Below the pieces are notes generated by a model that worked only from the letters and a program-made list of their open reading frames with translations, searched no databases and was not told the origin of the DNA. A program made the position numbers and the translations under genes. Positions 52,230-63,526 of a DNA stretch of 64,000 nucleotides are shown here, piece after piece. The stretch spans positions 354,638 to 418,637 of the forward strand of contig JAKLKU010000001.1 in NCBI GenBank assembly GCA_023150475.1, read 5' to 3'. Source of the stretch: Planctomycetota bacterium. GTDB lineage: Bacteria > Planctomycetota > UBA1135 > GCA-002686595. Every line of letters starts with the position of its first letter. Position 1 is the first letter of the stretch.

Positions 52230-54668
52230 ATGCGTGCCTCCAAGTCCACTCCGACCGGCATCGCCACCGGCATCGCCACCGGCCCCGCCACCGGCATCGA
52301 CCGCGCCGTACGACTCCCTGCGCTGGTGCTCGGCCTAACGCTCGTGGCGGGAGCGCAGACGACCGACACCTCGGCAGGCCCGAACACCGCGGGCACCCCG
52401 CGACAGGAGCAGCAGCAGCAGCAGCAACGCCAAGGCGGCGGCGCGGACCCGTCCGACGATGCGTTCAAGATGGGGTCGCCGCCCGCACTGCCGCCGGGCG
52501 TCAGCGAGGAACAGATCTGGCCCGCCGCGACGGCCGAGGGCTGGAAACAGCCGTGTCTGATCAAGTGGCAACGCACGTTCGCGGACGCACTGAAAGTCGC
52601 CCGCGCGGAGAACCGGCCGTTGCTCGTCGCCGTCAACATGGACGGCGAGATCGCGAGCGAGCACTTCGCCGGCGTGCGCTACCGCGACCCGGTCACGGCT
52701 GCGTTGATGTCGCGCTACGTGTGCGTGATCGCGTCGGTGTACCGACACACGCCGCGCGACTACGACGAGACCGGCGCGCGCGTCGAATGTCCGCGGTTCG
52801 GCACGGTGACGTGCAGCGAGCACATCGAAAACGAACGGGAGCTCTACGCGAAGTACTTCGACGGCAAACGCATCTCGCCGCGGCACATCGTGCTCGATCT
52901 CGAGGAGAAGGAGACTCTCGACGTCTACTTCTCGTGGGACACCGAAACGGTGATCACCACGTTCAAGAAGGGCGTCGAAGGTTGGCCCGAACCGTCGCCA
53001 CGGCCCGAAAAGGACCTGACGGCGCGCGTGCAGAGCTCCGACGTCTCGGACCGCGAGTTCATCGAACGCTCGTTCAAGACCGGGGACCGCGAGACGAAAC
53101 GCCAGCTGTTGCAGACGCTGCTCCAGGCCCGCGTGGTCGACCAAGTCGAGCTGTTGCGCGCCGCGATCTTCGGATTCGACCCCGAACTCGCGAAGCTCGC
53201 GCGACGCGCGCTCGCCCAATGCGACACGGAGCCGGCGCTCGATCTGATGGCGGAAGCGCTGCAGGTGCCGCTCGAAGCGTCGGAGCGTGAACTCCTGCTC
53301 GCGGCCGTCACACGTTTGGCGCAGACTTCGCCGCGCGCGAAGACGCTCGCCGCGTTGCACAGCGGCCTGCCGCGCGGCTCGCAGACGATCGACACGCGCT
53401 CGCTCGCCGCGGAATACGGCGCGAGCTCGATCCGCAACGCGGACCTCGACGCCCGCGAAGGCGCCGTCGCGGCGCGGCCGAAGGAGCCCGCGGCGCTGCT
53501 CGAGTTCGCCGAAGCGCTGCTCGCTCGCGCCGAACAAGCGTCGACGGCGCGTTACGCGACGCTGCTCGTCGAAGACGCACGCACCAATGCCTTGGCCGCC
53601 GAGAAGCTCGGCGCGAGCGGCGCGCGGCTCGACGCCGTGCTCGCGGTCGCGGCCGCCGAACTCGGCGACCGCGAAACCGCTGCCAAACGCGCGGTCGCCG
53701 CCGTCGAAGGCGGTCTCCTGCGCTTGCGCGCGAACGAAGGCGAACTCGGCGCGAGCGAGATCAACCTGACCGAGCGCGCGCGCGGTCGGATCCTGCGGCT
53801 CTTCGCCGACGCGCGCCAACGCGCGATCCGCGCCGCGTTCAAGGCAGGCACCGAGTGGCCGCCGGAGTGGCTCGCCGACGTGAACGCTGCGTACACGGCG
53901 CTCGCCGCGGGCGACCAAATCGACGAATCGGCGTTGCTCGAGCAACACGACTTCCTGCGTTGGCTCGGCGCGACGGCGCGCGCGAACGCCGTGCTCGACG
54001 AAGCGCTCGAGCGGTTCCCGAACTCCGCGGAGCTGCACGCTCGACTGCGCGGCCGACTCCTCTACGAAGGTGGACCGGCGGGTCTCGAGAAAGGCTACGA
54101 AGATCGGCTGGCGCGCGAGGCGACGCTCGCCGCTCGCCCCGACGCGACGGCGGACGCACCGGCGACAGGCGACAGTCAACTGACTTGGTTCGCGGGCTAC
54201 GCGTCGCTCGTCGCGGCGGAGCACCTGCGGCGCCGCAACCAATTCGACGCTGCGCTCGCCGCGTACGGCCGAGCCGCGCGGCACTACCAGCAGAACATCG
54301 CGCGCTTCCCCGACGGGCGCGATACGGCGCTGCACTTCGTCGCGCTCGGCGCGGCCGGCGAAGCGCGCGTGCTGCTCGAACAAGGCGACCTCGCGCGCGC
54401 GACCGAGCGCCTGCTCGCCGCGTTCGAGACGCGGCCGGATTCCGCGGCGACGCAAGACGGACTCGGCCTCTCGCCGATCCAGACCGCGAAGATGCTGTTC
54501 GCGAAGCTCGAAGAGTCGGGCGATCCGGCGCGAGCAGCCCGCGTCCAGGCCGCGCTCGACGCGCTCGATCCGCGGCTCCTCGAACCGCCGCCGTCGGAAC
54601 GCTTCGGTTCCGGAGGCCGCGGACGTCGCCAAGGCGGTCAAACCGGAGGCCCGGGCGGCGGCCGCTAG
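52230..54668 (+). CDS. Exported thioredoxin-fold protein with long helical-repeat region
   Basis: 812 residues. The N-terminus includes a short Gly-Ile-Ala-Thr repeat (52254-52300), then a hydrophobic segment (LPALVLGLTLVAGAQ) that can be a signal peptide, and a Gln run (QEQQQQQQRQ). Residues ~105-250 look thioredoxin-like (FADALKVARAENRPLLVAVNMDGE), but no CxxC is present; VTCSEH is the only nearby Cys pattern. The rest (~250-790) is made of amphipathic helices of TPR/HEAT type (LEFAEALLARAEQA, AALAAYGRAARHYQQNIARFPDG). It ends in a Gly/Arg-rich tail. No known function; a scaffold is possible. Confidence 0.65.
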   Translation: MRASKSTPTGIATGIATGPATGIDRAVRLPALVLGLTLVAGAQTTDTSAGPNTAGTPRQEQQQQQQRQGGGADPSDDAFKMGSPPALPPGVSEEQIWPAATAEGWKQPCLIKWQRTFADALKVARAENRPLLVAVNMDGEIASEHFAGVRYRDPVTAALMSRYVCVIASVYRHTPRDYDETGARVECPRFGTVTCSEHIENERELYAKYFDGKRISPRHIVLDLEEKETLDVYFSWDTETVITTFKKGVEGWPEPSPRPEKDLTARVQSSDVSDREFIERSFKTGDRETKRQLLQTLLQARVVDQVELLRAAIFGFDPELAKLARRALAQCDTEPALDLMAEALQVPLEASERELLLAAVTRLAQTSPRAKTLAALHSGLPRGSQTIDTRSLAAEYGASSIRNADLDAREGAVAARPKEPAALLEFAEALLARAEQASTARYATLLVEDARTNALAAEKLGASGARLDAVLAVAAAELGDRETAAKRAVAAVEGGLLRLRANEGELGASEINLTERARGRILRLFADARQRAIRAAFKAGTEWPPEWLADVNAAYTALAAGDQIDESALLEQHDFLRWLGATARANAVLDEALERFPNSAELHARLRGRLLYEGGPAGLEKGYEDRLAREATLAARPDATADAPATGDSQLTWFAGYASLVAAEHLRRRNQFDAALAAYGRAARHYQQNIARFPDGRDTALHFVALGAAGEARVLLEQGDLARATERLLAAFETRPDSAATQDGLGLSPIQTAKMLFAKLEESGDPARAARVQAALDALDPRLLEPPPSERFGSGGRGRRQGGQTGGPGGGR

Positions 54669-54715
54669 TCCCGAGTCGTCGGCACACGCTCCGTTCCGAA
54701 CCTCGACGTCACGCC

Positions 54716-55192
54716 ATGGCGAAGAAGACCTCGAAAGCTCCCGCACGCCGCCGCAAGGCTCCGTCTCGATCGCCGACTTCCGGCGCGCGGCCGAAGCTGC
54801 TGTCGGGCGGCAATCCGCAGATCGCCAAGGCCGACGGCGACGAGGCCGTCGCGGCGTACCTCACGGCGATGCCCGGTTGGAAACGGGACGTCGGCGAGCG
54901 ACTCGACGCGCTCGTCTGCCGCCACGTCCCGGGCGTGCGCAAGGCCGTGCGCTGGAACTCGCCGTTCTGGGGCATCGAAGGCCGCGGATGGTTCATGAGC
55001 CTCCATTGCCTCACCCGCTACGTGAAGGTGGCGTTCTTCGCCGGCACGTCGCTCGACCCGTTGCCGCCGGAGGAATCGAAGAACCCGGGCACGCGCTACG
55101 TGCACCTCTTCGAAGGCGAGCCCCTCGACGAGAGACGGCTCGCGAGTTGGATCCGCCAAGCCGCGGCCTTGCCGGGCAGCGACTGCTTCTGA
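54716..55192 (+). CDS. DUF1801 family protein
   Basis: 158 residues. A basic, disordered N-terminus (KKTSKAPARRRKAPS) precedes a DUF1801 domain: YLTAMPGWKRDVGERLDALV, VRKAVRWNSPFWGIEGRGWFMSLH and YVKVAFFAGTSLDPLPP. The family is small and cytoplasmic with unknown function. ATG 54716 follows the upstream gene by 47 bases. A strong hairpin lies ~95 bases after its stop. Confidence 0.85.
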   Translation: MAKKTSKAPARRRKAPSRSPTSGARPKLLSGGNPQIAKADGDEAVAAYLTAMPGWKRDVGERLDALVCRHVPGVRKAVRWNSPFWGIEGRGWFMSLHCLTRYVKVAFFAGTSLDPLPPEESKNPGTRYVHLFEGEPLDERRLASWIRQAAALPGSDCF

Positions 55193-55284
55193 CGCGCGGG
55201 GTGCGCGCGCCGGCGCTTGGGCACTTGGGCGAGTCGGCGCGTGGGCGGGTCGGCGCACCGGAGCGCACCCTCGGCCTGCGAACG

Positions 55285-55326
55285 CAGAGGACCGGTCCCC
55301 TTACGGGTCCCGGTCCTCTGTTGAAA
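55285..55326. terminator. Bidirectional terminator-like hairpin
   Basis: CAGAGGACCGG (55285-55295) pairs perfectly with CCGGTCCTCTG (55310-55320), with TTGAAA after it on the plus strand. It lies between the DUF1801 gene and the oppositely oriented fMet tRNA and could end both transcripts. Confidence 0.65.
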
Positions 55327-55328
55327 GG

Positions 55329-55405
55329 TGGTAGCGCGGGCAGGATTCGAACCTGCGACCTCCGGGTTATGAGCCCGACGAGCTGCCAGACTGCTCCACC
55401 GCGCG
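55329..55405 (-). tRNA. Initiator tRNA-fMet (CAT)
   Basis: 77 nt with encoded CCA. Initiator marks are clear: three G:C pairs next to the anticodon loop (GGG-CTCATAA-CCC), and no pair at 1-72 (C1 opposite U72; E. coli has C1 opposite A72). The D and T arms are standard. Confidence 0.97.
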
Positions 55406-55422
55406 TCGTTTCGAGGGGGCGG

Positions 55423-55450
55423 AGTATACGAGCGCGCCGACGGAGTTCAA
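55423..55450 (-). promoter_or_regulatory. Promoter of tRNA-fMet
   Basis: On the minus strand TTGAAC (55450-55445) and TATACT (55428-55423) are 16 bases apart; the -10 box matches five of six consensus positions. Transcription would begin about 10 bases before the tRNA. The box lies in the short gap between aroK and the tRNA. Confidence 0.7.
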
Positions 55451-55458
55451 GCCGCGGG

Positions 55459-56034
55459 TCAACTCGTCGCGGCCGCCGCGAGCCAATCGCGCACGCGCGG
55501 ATCCTCGGCGAGGCGCGCCGCGATCACTTCGGGCTCGTCGCGGCCTGAATCCACGCGCAGGTGAGCGACTTCGGCGTACCAAGCCGCCCGGCGGGCGTGC
55601 AGCGCCGCGAGTTCCTCGACGGGATCGCGCCCGAGCACCGGCGGCCGCAGAGCCGGATCGGCGCGCAACCGCGCGGTCAAGACGTCGAGCGGCGCGTCGA
55701 GCCACACGACGAGGCAGGAGCTCGCGAGCCGTGCTCGGTTCTCGGCGAGTTCGACGACTCCGCCGCCGGTCGCGAGCACGAACGGCACCTTGCGGTCGAG
55801 CGCCATCGCGAGCGCCAGAGCTTCGAGCGCGCGAAACCGCGACGCGCCGATCATCGCGAGCACTTCGCCCGTGTGATGGAACTCGGTCGCTTCGACGTTC
55901 GAGGCGAACTCGCGCACACGCTCGTCGAGGTCGGTGAACGGCAACGCGAGACGCGCGGCGAGCCGCGCACCGACGGAGGACTTGCCGCTGCAACGCAGCC
56001 CGATCAGCGCAAGCGTGTGACGTGAGGAGCTCAT
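55459..56034 (-). CDS. aroK: Shikimate kinase
   Basis: A 191-residue P-loop kinase that phosphorylates shikimate at the 3-hydroxyl. ALIGLRCSGKSSVG is the Walker A motif, FTDLDERV holds the shikimate-contact Asp, and ATGGGVVEL is the family GGG motif. The lid region has RPPVLGRDP. ATG 56034 overlaps the stop of aroDE by four bases (ATGA), so two consecutive shikimate-pathway proteins are made from one coupled message. Confidence 0.94.
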   Translation of the reverse strand: MSSSRHTLALIGLRCSGKSSVGARLAARLALPFTDLDERVREFASNVEATEFHHTGEVLAMIGASRFRALEALALAMALDRKVPFVLATGGGVVELAENRARLASSCLVVWLDAPLDVLTARLRADPALRPPVLGRDPVEELAALHARRAAWYAEVAHLRVDSGRDEPEVIAARLAEDPRVRDWLAAAATS

Positions 56035-57515
56035 TCCGCGGACGACATCGACCGATTCGCCGCCCGAAACGAGCGCAGCAGAGCCAGCCGGTCGGGCTCG
56101 ACACCCGTGAATTCCCTGGCTTGCTCCGCCGCCTGAGCGAGGAACCAAGTCTCGCCGTCCAGTGTCGGCACGCCGCGTTCGCGCGCCCTACGGAGTAGTT
56201 CGGATTCGGGGCTGCGATAGAGCGCATCGATCACGAGCTCGGCGTGCAACCACGCCGCGGGCAACACGCACTCGTCGTCTCGCCAACCGACCGACGTCGC
56301 GTGGAACAACACGCCGGTGCGCCGCGTCGCGAGCTCGTCCCAGTGCAACGCGCGCGCGCCGAATTCGGTCGCGACCGACTCCGCGGCCGCGAAGCGCCGC
56401 GCCGCGACGGCGAGGCGCATGCGCCGTTCGCGACCCGCCGCGAGCACGGCTCGCGCGGCGCCGCCTGCACCGAGCACGCAGAGCTCGACACCTTCGCACG
56501 GCCGACCGAGCAGGCCCTCCGCGCGTTCGAGTGTCGCGCGCACGCCGACGAGGTCGGTGTTCGTCGCGCGAAAGCCGTTCGGCGTCGCGACCCAAGTGTT
56601 CGCCGAGCCGAGCTCTCGCGCCGGCGCATCGACGAGGTCGGCGAGCTCGAGCGCGTCCCGTTTGAACGGCGCCGTGATCGAGAGGCCTCGCACGCCGAGC
56701 GCCCTCGCCGCGCGAGCGAAACGCGCGAAGTCGTGCGCCTCGAAACGGACGTAGAGCGCGCGCCGGCCGAGCGCCGCGAGATGCGCGCCGTGCAGCGCCG
56801 GCGAGAGCGAATGCGCGACGGGCCGGCCGACGACGCCGTAGAGCTCCGGCCAGACTCCCGCGAAGTGCGCGAGGCGCGGTGCGAGTTCGTCGACCGGCCA
56901 CTGCCCCGGCGCCGTCGCACCTCCGTCGGCGCGGCGCGGCGCGGCGTAGGTCCACGGCGCGCCGGCGAGCGGCGCGAGCAACCTCGAGAACCGTCCTACG
57001 TCGCCGGCGGAGAAGCCGATCAGCGTTCCGCGCGCCTCGCGGACCGCGAGCAGGAGCTCCAACGCTTCTTCCGCCGAGCCCGACTCGTGGACGAGCTTCC
57101 GCAGGTCGCCCGGCCGCGCCACGGCGTCGAGCTCGGCGAGCCACTCGGCGAGTTCGAGCGGCCGCGTCGCAGGCTCGTGGCGCGAAATCACGCGCTGCGC
57201 GGGCGCGACGTCGCCGAGTTCGGCCGCGAGCCGCCAATCGACGTCGACGAAGCTCGCGCCCGCGCGCGCAGCCGCCCGCAGCCGTTCGAAACGCGCGGAG
57301 GTCGGCCCCAGGAAGCGGCCATAGCCTTCGGGACCGTTGCAGGCCGCGATCACGGGCTTGCCGAGCGCGGCCACCAGTGCGCGGAACGCTTCCTCGTCGA
57401 AACTCTCGAGCGCGTCGAGCCTCAACTCGAGCCGCTCGGCGAACGGCGCGGAAGCGTGCGCGAGACGCGCGAGCGCCGACAGGTCGCCGGCGAGACAGGA
57501 AACGACCACGGCCAT
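56031..57515 (-). CDS. aroDE: Bifunctional 3-dehydroquinate dehydratase (type I)/shikimate dehydrogenase
   Basis: A 494-residue fusion. Residues ~1-215 form a type I dehydroquinase: ELRLDALESF, VISRHEP (catalytic His) and LRKLVHES (Schiff-base Lys). Residues ~222-490 are AroE: LYGVVGRPVAHSLSPALHGAH, SITAPFKRDA (catalytic Lys), GSANTWV, TNTDLVG and VLGAGGAARAV (NADP fold). The fusion, known from plants, chlamydiae and planctomycetes, channels dehydroshikimate. It is followed by aroK with ATGA coupling, giving three consecutive pathway steps. ATG 57515 has no alternative in frame. spoVG ends 50 bases upstream. Confidence 0.95.
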   Translation of the reverse strand: MAVVVSCLAGDLSALARLAHASAPFAERLELRLDALESFDEEAFRALVAALGKPVIAACNGPEGYGRFLGPTSARFERLRAAARAGASFVDVDWRLAAELGDVAPAQRVISRHEPATRPLELAEWLAELDAVARPGDLRKLVHESGSAEEALELLLAVREARGTLIGFSAGDVGRFSRLLAPLAGAPWTYAAPRRADGGATAPGQWPVDELAPRLAHFAGVWPELYGVVGRPVAHSLSPALHGAHLAALGRRALYVRFEAHDFARFARAARALGVRGLSITAPFKRDALELADLVDAPARELGSANTWVATPNGFRATNTDLVGVRATLERAEGLLGRPCEGVELCVLGAGGAARAVLAAGRERRMRLAVAARRFAAAESVATEFGARALHWDELATRRTGVLFHATSVGWRDDECVLPAAWLHAELVIDALYRSPESELLRRARERGVPTLDGETWFLAQAAEQAREFTGVEPDRLALLRSFRAANRSMSSAE

Positions 57516-57565
57516 CGCGGGCGCGCGAGCCTAGCAGCGAGGAACGGTGGCGCCGCGCGTCGCGC

Positions 57566-58282
57566 TCACTCGTCGCCGGAGCTCTCGCGGCGCCGCGGCC
57601 CGGGCCGATCTGGCGGCGTCGGCCGATCTCGCGAAGCGGGCCGACCTGGCGACGCCGGCCGATCTGGCGAAGCCGGCCGATCTGGCGAAGCCGGCCGATC
57701 TGGGGGCCTGGGTCGCTCCGCGGATCCCGGCCGATCCTGAGCGGTCGGGCGATCGGGCGGTTCGGAACCGTCGGTGGCCCCGGACACTTCGGGCGCTTCG
57801 GAGGCCCCGGACGCTTCGGCGCGCGGCGACGGTTCGCGGCGCTCGGGCGGGCCGTACTGGTGATAGTCGAGGCCGTCGAAGTGCGGCTCGACGTAATCCG
57901 CGCGTTTCGAGTTCTCGAGCTCGAGCAAATAGGCGCGGACCACTTCGCGCTGGACCGTGTCGCGCCCTTCTTGGTGGATCGGGTGCGCGATGTCGGCGTA
58001 GAGCCGCTGTTTGCCGCGGGCGTCGACTTCTCCCCGCGAATCCGGCAGGCGCCTGCCGCAGTCGCTGCAATAGCGCGCTCGGATCACGTTCTTGCCGGCG
58101 CAGTTCGGGCAGCGTTCCTGCAGTTTGCGGCTCGGCATCGCGACGAAGAGCCCCTTCGGCCCTCCGTCGATCACTTTGAGGTCGCGAACGACGAGGCAGC
58201 CCTCGATCGTGATCGTGGCGAACGCGCGTAATTTGTCGCGCGTGTCGTGGATCAGCTTGATCCGGACCTCGGTGATGTTCAT
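57566..58282 (-). CDS. spoVG: SpoVG family nucleic-acid-binding protein with inserted zinc ribbon and Pro-rich tail
   Basis: 238 residues. The SpoVG fold is split: MNITEVRIKLIHDTRDKLRAFATITI...GLFVAMPSRK and later YADIAHPIHQEGRD are both canonical. Between them (residues ~57-75) is an insert with CPNC...CSDC, a likely zinc ribbon. After residue ~135 comes an acidic then Pro/Arg/Ser-rich tail with RPASPD repeats (18-base repeats at ~57603-57708). SpoVG homologues bind DNA or RNA and act as global regulators. It lies between ispE and aroDE; ispE and spoVG are also near neighbours in Bacillus. ATG 58282 begins the conserved MNITEV. Confidence 0.88.
   Translation of the reverse strand: MNITEVRIKLIHDTRDKLRAFATITIEGCLVVRDLKVIDGGPKGLFVAMPSRKLQERCPNCAGKNVIRARYCSDCGRRLPDSRGEVDARGKQRLYADIAHPIHQEGRDTVQREVVRAYLLELENSKRADYVEPHFDGLDYHQYGPPERREPSPRAEASGASEAPEVSGATDGSEPPDRPTAQDRPGSAERPRPPDRPASPDRPASPDRPASPGRPASRDRPTPPDRPGPRRRESSGDE
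57603..57708 (-). repeat. 18-bp coding repeats in the SpoVG tail
   Basis: Copies of gccggccgatctggcgaa, six codons each, code repeated RPASPD motifs. Three neighbouring copies are near-identical, with more degenerate ones around them. Confidence 0.85.
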
Positions 58283-58449
58283 GGCGAGAAGATTCCGTTT
58301 CCCCCGGGAGAGGGGTGGCAGGTTTTCCGCGGAACGCAATCCAGCGAGCGCCGCCGGGTAGTCAGCGAGCACGCGGCGACGGTCCACGCAGTCTCGTGTT
58401 CTCGCCGGGCGTGTCGGAACACGCTCGGGGCGCCGCGCGCAAGCCTGCG

Positions 58450-59415
58450 TCACGCGCCAGCGAGGAGGCGCGCACCGTGGCGAGCGAACGTCGCGACTCG
58501 CAGCGCCCGCCACGCGAGCCCGCGGCGCGCGCAGGCTTCGGCGACGGTCCGCTGAGCGGCCTCGGCCGCGTCGCGGGAGTCGAACAATCCGAAGAAGCTC
58601 GAGCCGCTCCCGGACAAGCGGAAGTGCTCGCAGTCGACTTCGTCGAGTACGCGGCGCCAGTCAGCGAGCGCCGGCACGGCGGAAAGAGCAGCGGGCTCGA
58701 GCCGAGCGAAGAGCGCGGAGCGCGCCGCGTCCAGCCCGAGTTCGAGCGCGTCAAGGGGAACCATAGGGACGGTCTCCACCGGGCTCAAGTTCCGCGCGAA
58801 CGCCGCATAGACCGCTGCCGTCGGCGCACCTTGTGCCGGTGTCGCGACGACGAGCCAACGTTCTCGCCGAGGCGCGATCAGCGGCTCGACGAGCTCCCCT
58901 CGCCCACGGCAGCGTGCATAGCCAGTCGCGCGCGCGGCGAAGAAGAACACGCAATCCGAACCGAGCGTCGCGAGCGCCTCGCGTCCGCGCGTGTCGTCGT
59001 CGATTCCGCAGATTGCCGTCACGGCGAGCCACGCCGCCGCAGCGTCGGAACTGCCGCCGCCGAGGCCCGCTTGGCTGGGCACGTGCTTCTCGAGCACGAG
59101 GTCGAGCCCCCGCGGTGCGCGGCCGATTCCGCGGGCTGCGGCGAGCGCGAGCTCGGCGGCGCGCACCACCAAGTTGCGGCCGTCGCGCGGCACGTCCGCG
59201 CTGGCGAACGGGCCAGCGAGGTCGAGTCGGACGCCGGGCGCGTCGCTCGCGCGCACGGCGAGCGTGTCGCACCAATCGAGCGCGACGAGCGTCGTGTCGA
59301 CTTCGTGATAACCGTCGGCGCGTTTGCCGAGCACCGCGAGGTACGGGTTGACCTTCGCCGGCGCGAGCGCACGCACCCAACCGCCGCCGGCGAGGTTCGG
59401 CCCCGCGGGTTTCAC
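58450..59415 (-). CDS. ispE: 4-(cytidine 5'-diphospho)-2-C-methyl-D-erythritol kinase
   Basis: A 321-residue GHMP kinase of the MEP isoprenoid pathway. ALAPAKVNPYLAVLGKRADGYHE is the family N-terminus, VPSQAGLGGGSSDAAA the ATP-binding motif, and LSGSGSSFFGLF the third motif. GTG 59415 overlaps the panC stop by four bases (GTGA); longer readings to 59526 overlap panC heavily and lack family sequence. It is the fourth gene in a pssA-folK-panC-ispE set. Confidence 0.95.
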   Translation of the reverse strand: MKPAGPNLAGGGWVRALAPAKVNPYLAVLGKRADGYHEVDTTLVALDWCDTLAVRASDAPGVRLDLAGPFASADVPRDGRNLVVRAAELALAAARGIGRAPRGLDLVLEKHVPSQAGLGGGSSDAAAAWLAVTAICGIDDDTRGREALATLGSDCVFFFAARATGYARCRGRGELVEPLIAPRRERWLVVATPAQGAPTAAVYAAFARNLSPVETVPMVPLDALELGLDAARSALFARLEPAALSAVPALADWRRVLDEVDCEHFRLSGSGSSFFGLFDSRDAAEAAQRTVAEACARRGLAWRALRVATFARHGARLLAGA

Positions 59416-60284
59416 GCGACCTCGCCGTCGAGCCGCAGGTTGTCGATCAGCCGCACGGAGCCCGCGCGCGCAGCGACGAGCGCGACGGCGCGTTCGAGCG
59501 GCCCCATCGGCTCGGCCTCGGTCCAACGATCGGGGTCACGGAACTCGGCGTACTGCAACGCGAGGCCCGCGCGTTCGAGCTCGGCGACGATCGGCGCGCG
59601 CAGCGCAGCCGGCCGGCGTTCTTGTGCGGACTGCCAGAGCTCGCGCGCACCGAGGAGTCCGCGGTGGATCGCAACGGCGCGCGCACGTTCGTCCGCGGAG
59701 AGCAGTTCGTTGCGCGAACTGCGCGCGAGCCCGCTCGGTTCGCGCAGCGTCGGACACACCACGATCTCGGGATAGCCGAGCTCGCGCGCGAGCTCGCGCA
59801 CGACGAGCGTCTGCTGGAAGTCCTTCGCGCCGAAGTACGCCCGCGCCGGCCGCGTGAGCTCGAAGAGCCTCGCGACGATCGTCGCGACGCCGCGGAAGTG
59901 GCCCGGTCGCAGCGCGCCTTCGAGTCCGAGCGAGGCGGGACCCGGCTCGCGCCACGGGATCCTCGCGCGCTCGCCGCCGGCTTCCGGAAAGAACCCGTCG
60001 AGCCCGCCCGTGAACACGAGATCGCAACCGGCCCCCGCGAGCAGCCGCGCGTCGCCGTCGAAGTCACGCGGGTAGCGCTCGAAGTCCTTCGGATCGTCGA
60101 ACTGCAACGGGTTGACGAAGATGCTGACGACTGCCGTCCCGCACTCCGCCTTCGCGCGGCGCACCAACGCGAGATGGCCGTCGTGCAACGCCCCCATCGT
60201 CGGCACGAAGCCGAGCGTCCGGCCCGCGGCGGCGAGCGCGTGGCAACGGGCGGAGGCTTCGCGCGGATCCCGAAAGCTCTGCAT
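59412..60284 (-). CDS. panC: Pantothenate synthetase
   Basis: A 290-residue enzyme that joins pantoate and beta-alanine using ATP. LGFVPTMGALHDGHLALVRRA holds the HxGH motif, and VSIFVNPLQF, FRGVATIVARLF, YFGAKDFQQTLVV and SSRNELL are the usual motifs. The normal length is ~280. It starts 20 bases after folK and ends by overlapping ispE. Confidence 0.97.
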   Translation of the reverse strand: MQSFRDPREASARCHALAAAGRTLGFVPTMGALHDGHLALVRRAKAECGTAVVSIFVNPLQFDDPKDFERYPRDFDGDARLLAGAGCDLVFTGGLDGFFPEAGGERARIPWREPGPASLGLEGALRPGHFRGVATIVARLFELTRPARAYFGAKDFQQTLVVRELARELGYPEIVVCPTLREPSGLARSSRNELLSADERARAVAIHRGLLGARELWQSAQERRPAALRAPIVAELERAGLALQYAEFRDPDRWTEAEPMGPLERAVALVAARAGSVRLIDNLRLDGEVA

Positions 60285-60304
60285 CGTCGTGGGTGGAATG
60301 CGCG

Positions 60305-60798
60305 TCAGCCGGGGACGGGATCCTCGGCGCGCCGGGTGTGGCGGCGCGCGAGTTCGGGCGAGAGATCGGCGAGCGGCGCGAGCACGAACTCGCGCTCACC
60401 CATCCTCGGATGCGGCACGACGAGATCGTGCTCGTCGATCCGCCGTTCGCCGAAGAGCAACAGGTCGAGATCGAGCGTGCGCGGGCCGTGGCGCACTTCG
60501 CTCGCACGGTCGCGGCCGGCGCGGCGCTCGAGCGACTGCAGCAGCGTGAAGAACGTCCGCACGTCGAGCGTCGTCGCGACTTCGACCACGCCGTTCAAGA
60601 ACCGCGGCTGGCCGCGAGGGCCGCCGACCGGCTCGGTCTCGTGCCAACGCGAGCGGCGCAACACGCGCACTCCGGGGGCGGACGCGAGCGCCGCGAGCGC
60701 GCGCTCGAAGTGGGCCTCGCGCGGGCCGAGGTTCGACCCGAACGCGACGTAGGCGAGTGTCTCCTCTGTGCGCGCGCGCGGCGCGCCGGCCGACTCGC

Positions 60799-60802
<4 letters not shown>
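60305..60802 (-). CDS. folK: 2-amino-4-hydroxy-6-hydroxymethyldihydropteridine pyrophosphokinase
   Basis: A 165-residue HPPK of folate biosynthesis. AYVAFGSNLGPRE is the N-terminal signature, ETEPVGGPRGQPRFLN the second, and GPRTLDLDLLLFGER holds the two metal-binding Asp residues. HPRMGEREFVLAPL closes the domain. Its ATG at 60802 overlaps the pssA stop (ATGA). Confidence 0.95.
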
Positions 60803-63067
<2,265 letters not shown>

Positions 63068-63070
63068 CGC

Positions 63071-63415
63071 ATGTCCCCCCACCAACTCCAGTTCGATCTC
63101 CGTCCGCCGCAACTCGCGTCGTCGAACGACGGCGTGACGCGCCGGCCGTGGCTCCGGCGCCTGCGTGAGGAGTGGCCCGCGTGGGTGGCGCTCACCGTGC
63201 TCGTGCACGTCGTCGCGCTGGGCCTCGTCCCGGCGCTCGTCGAACACGCGCGGCTCGCCGGCGAGGAGGAAGAGCTCTTCGCTCGCGAACAAACCGACCT
63301 CGCACGCCACGAAGCGCTCCGGCTCGAACTGCGCGCGCAGAACGATCCGATCTACCAGGAGCGCGAACGCCGCCTCCTGCGCACGCCGCAGAACCCGCTC
63401 GAACCGGCCGAGTAG
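63071..63415 (+). CDS. FtsB/DivIC-like septum protein
   Basis: 114 residues with one membrane segment (WVALTVLVHVVALGLVPAL, about 38-56), then a short coiled coil rich in Glu/Leu/Arg (LARHEALRLELRAQ) and NDPIYQERERRLL, the conserved ending of FtsB/DivIC-type division proteins. In several bacteria ftsB/divIC follows eno, which supports the call. The N-terminal cytoplasmic stretch is longer than in typical FtsB. Start ATG 63071 lies three bases after the eno stop. Confidence 0.72.
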   Translation: MSPHQLQFDLRPPQLASSNDGVTRRPWLRRLREEWPAWVALTVLVHVVALGLVPALVEHARLAGEEEELFAREQTDLARHEALRLELRAQNDPIYQERERRLLRTPQNPLEPAE

Positions 63416-63526
63416 CCGCGTTCGTCGTCCCCGACTCCACGCCCGAGCGCCGCCGCGCCCAAGAGCCGCCGCGCCGCCGCGCGAGGACGATCACCCTCTC
63501 GCTTCCAACGCGTTAGGCTCGTGCAC

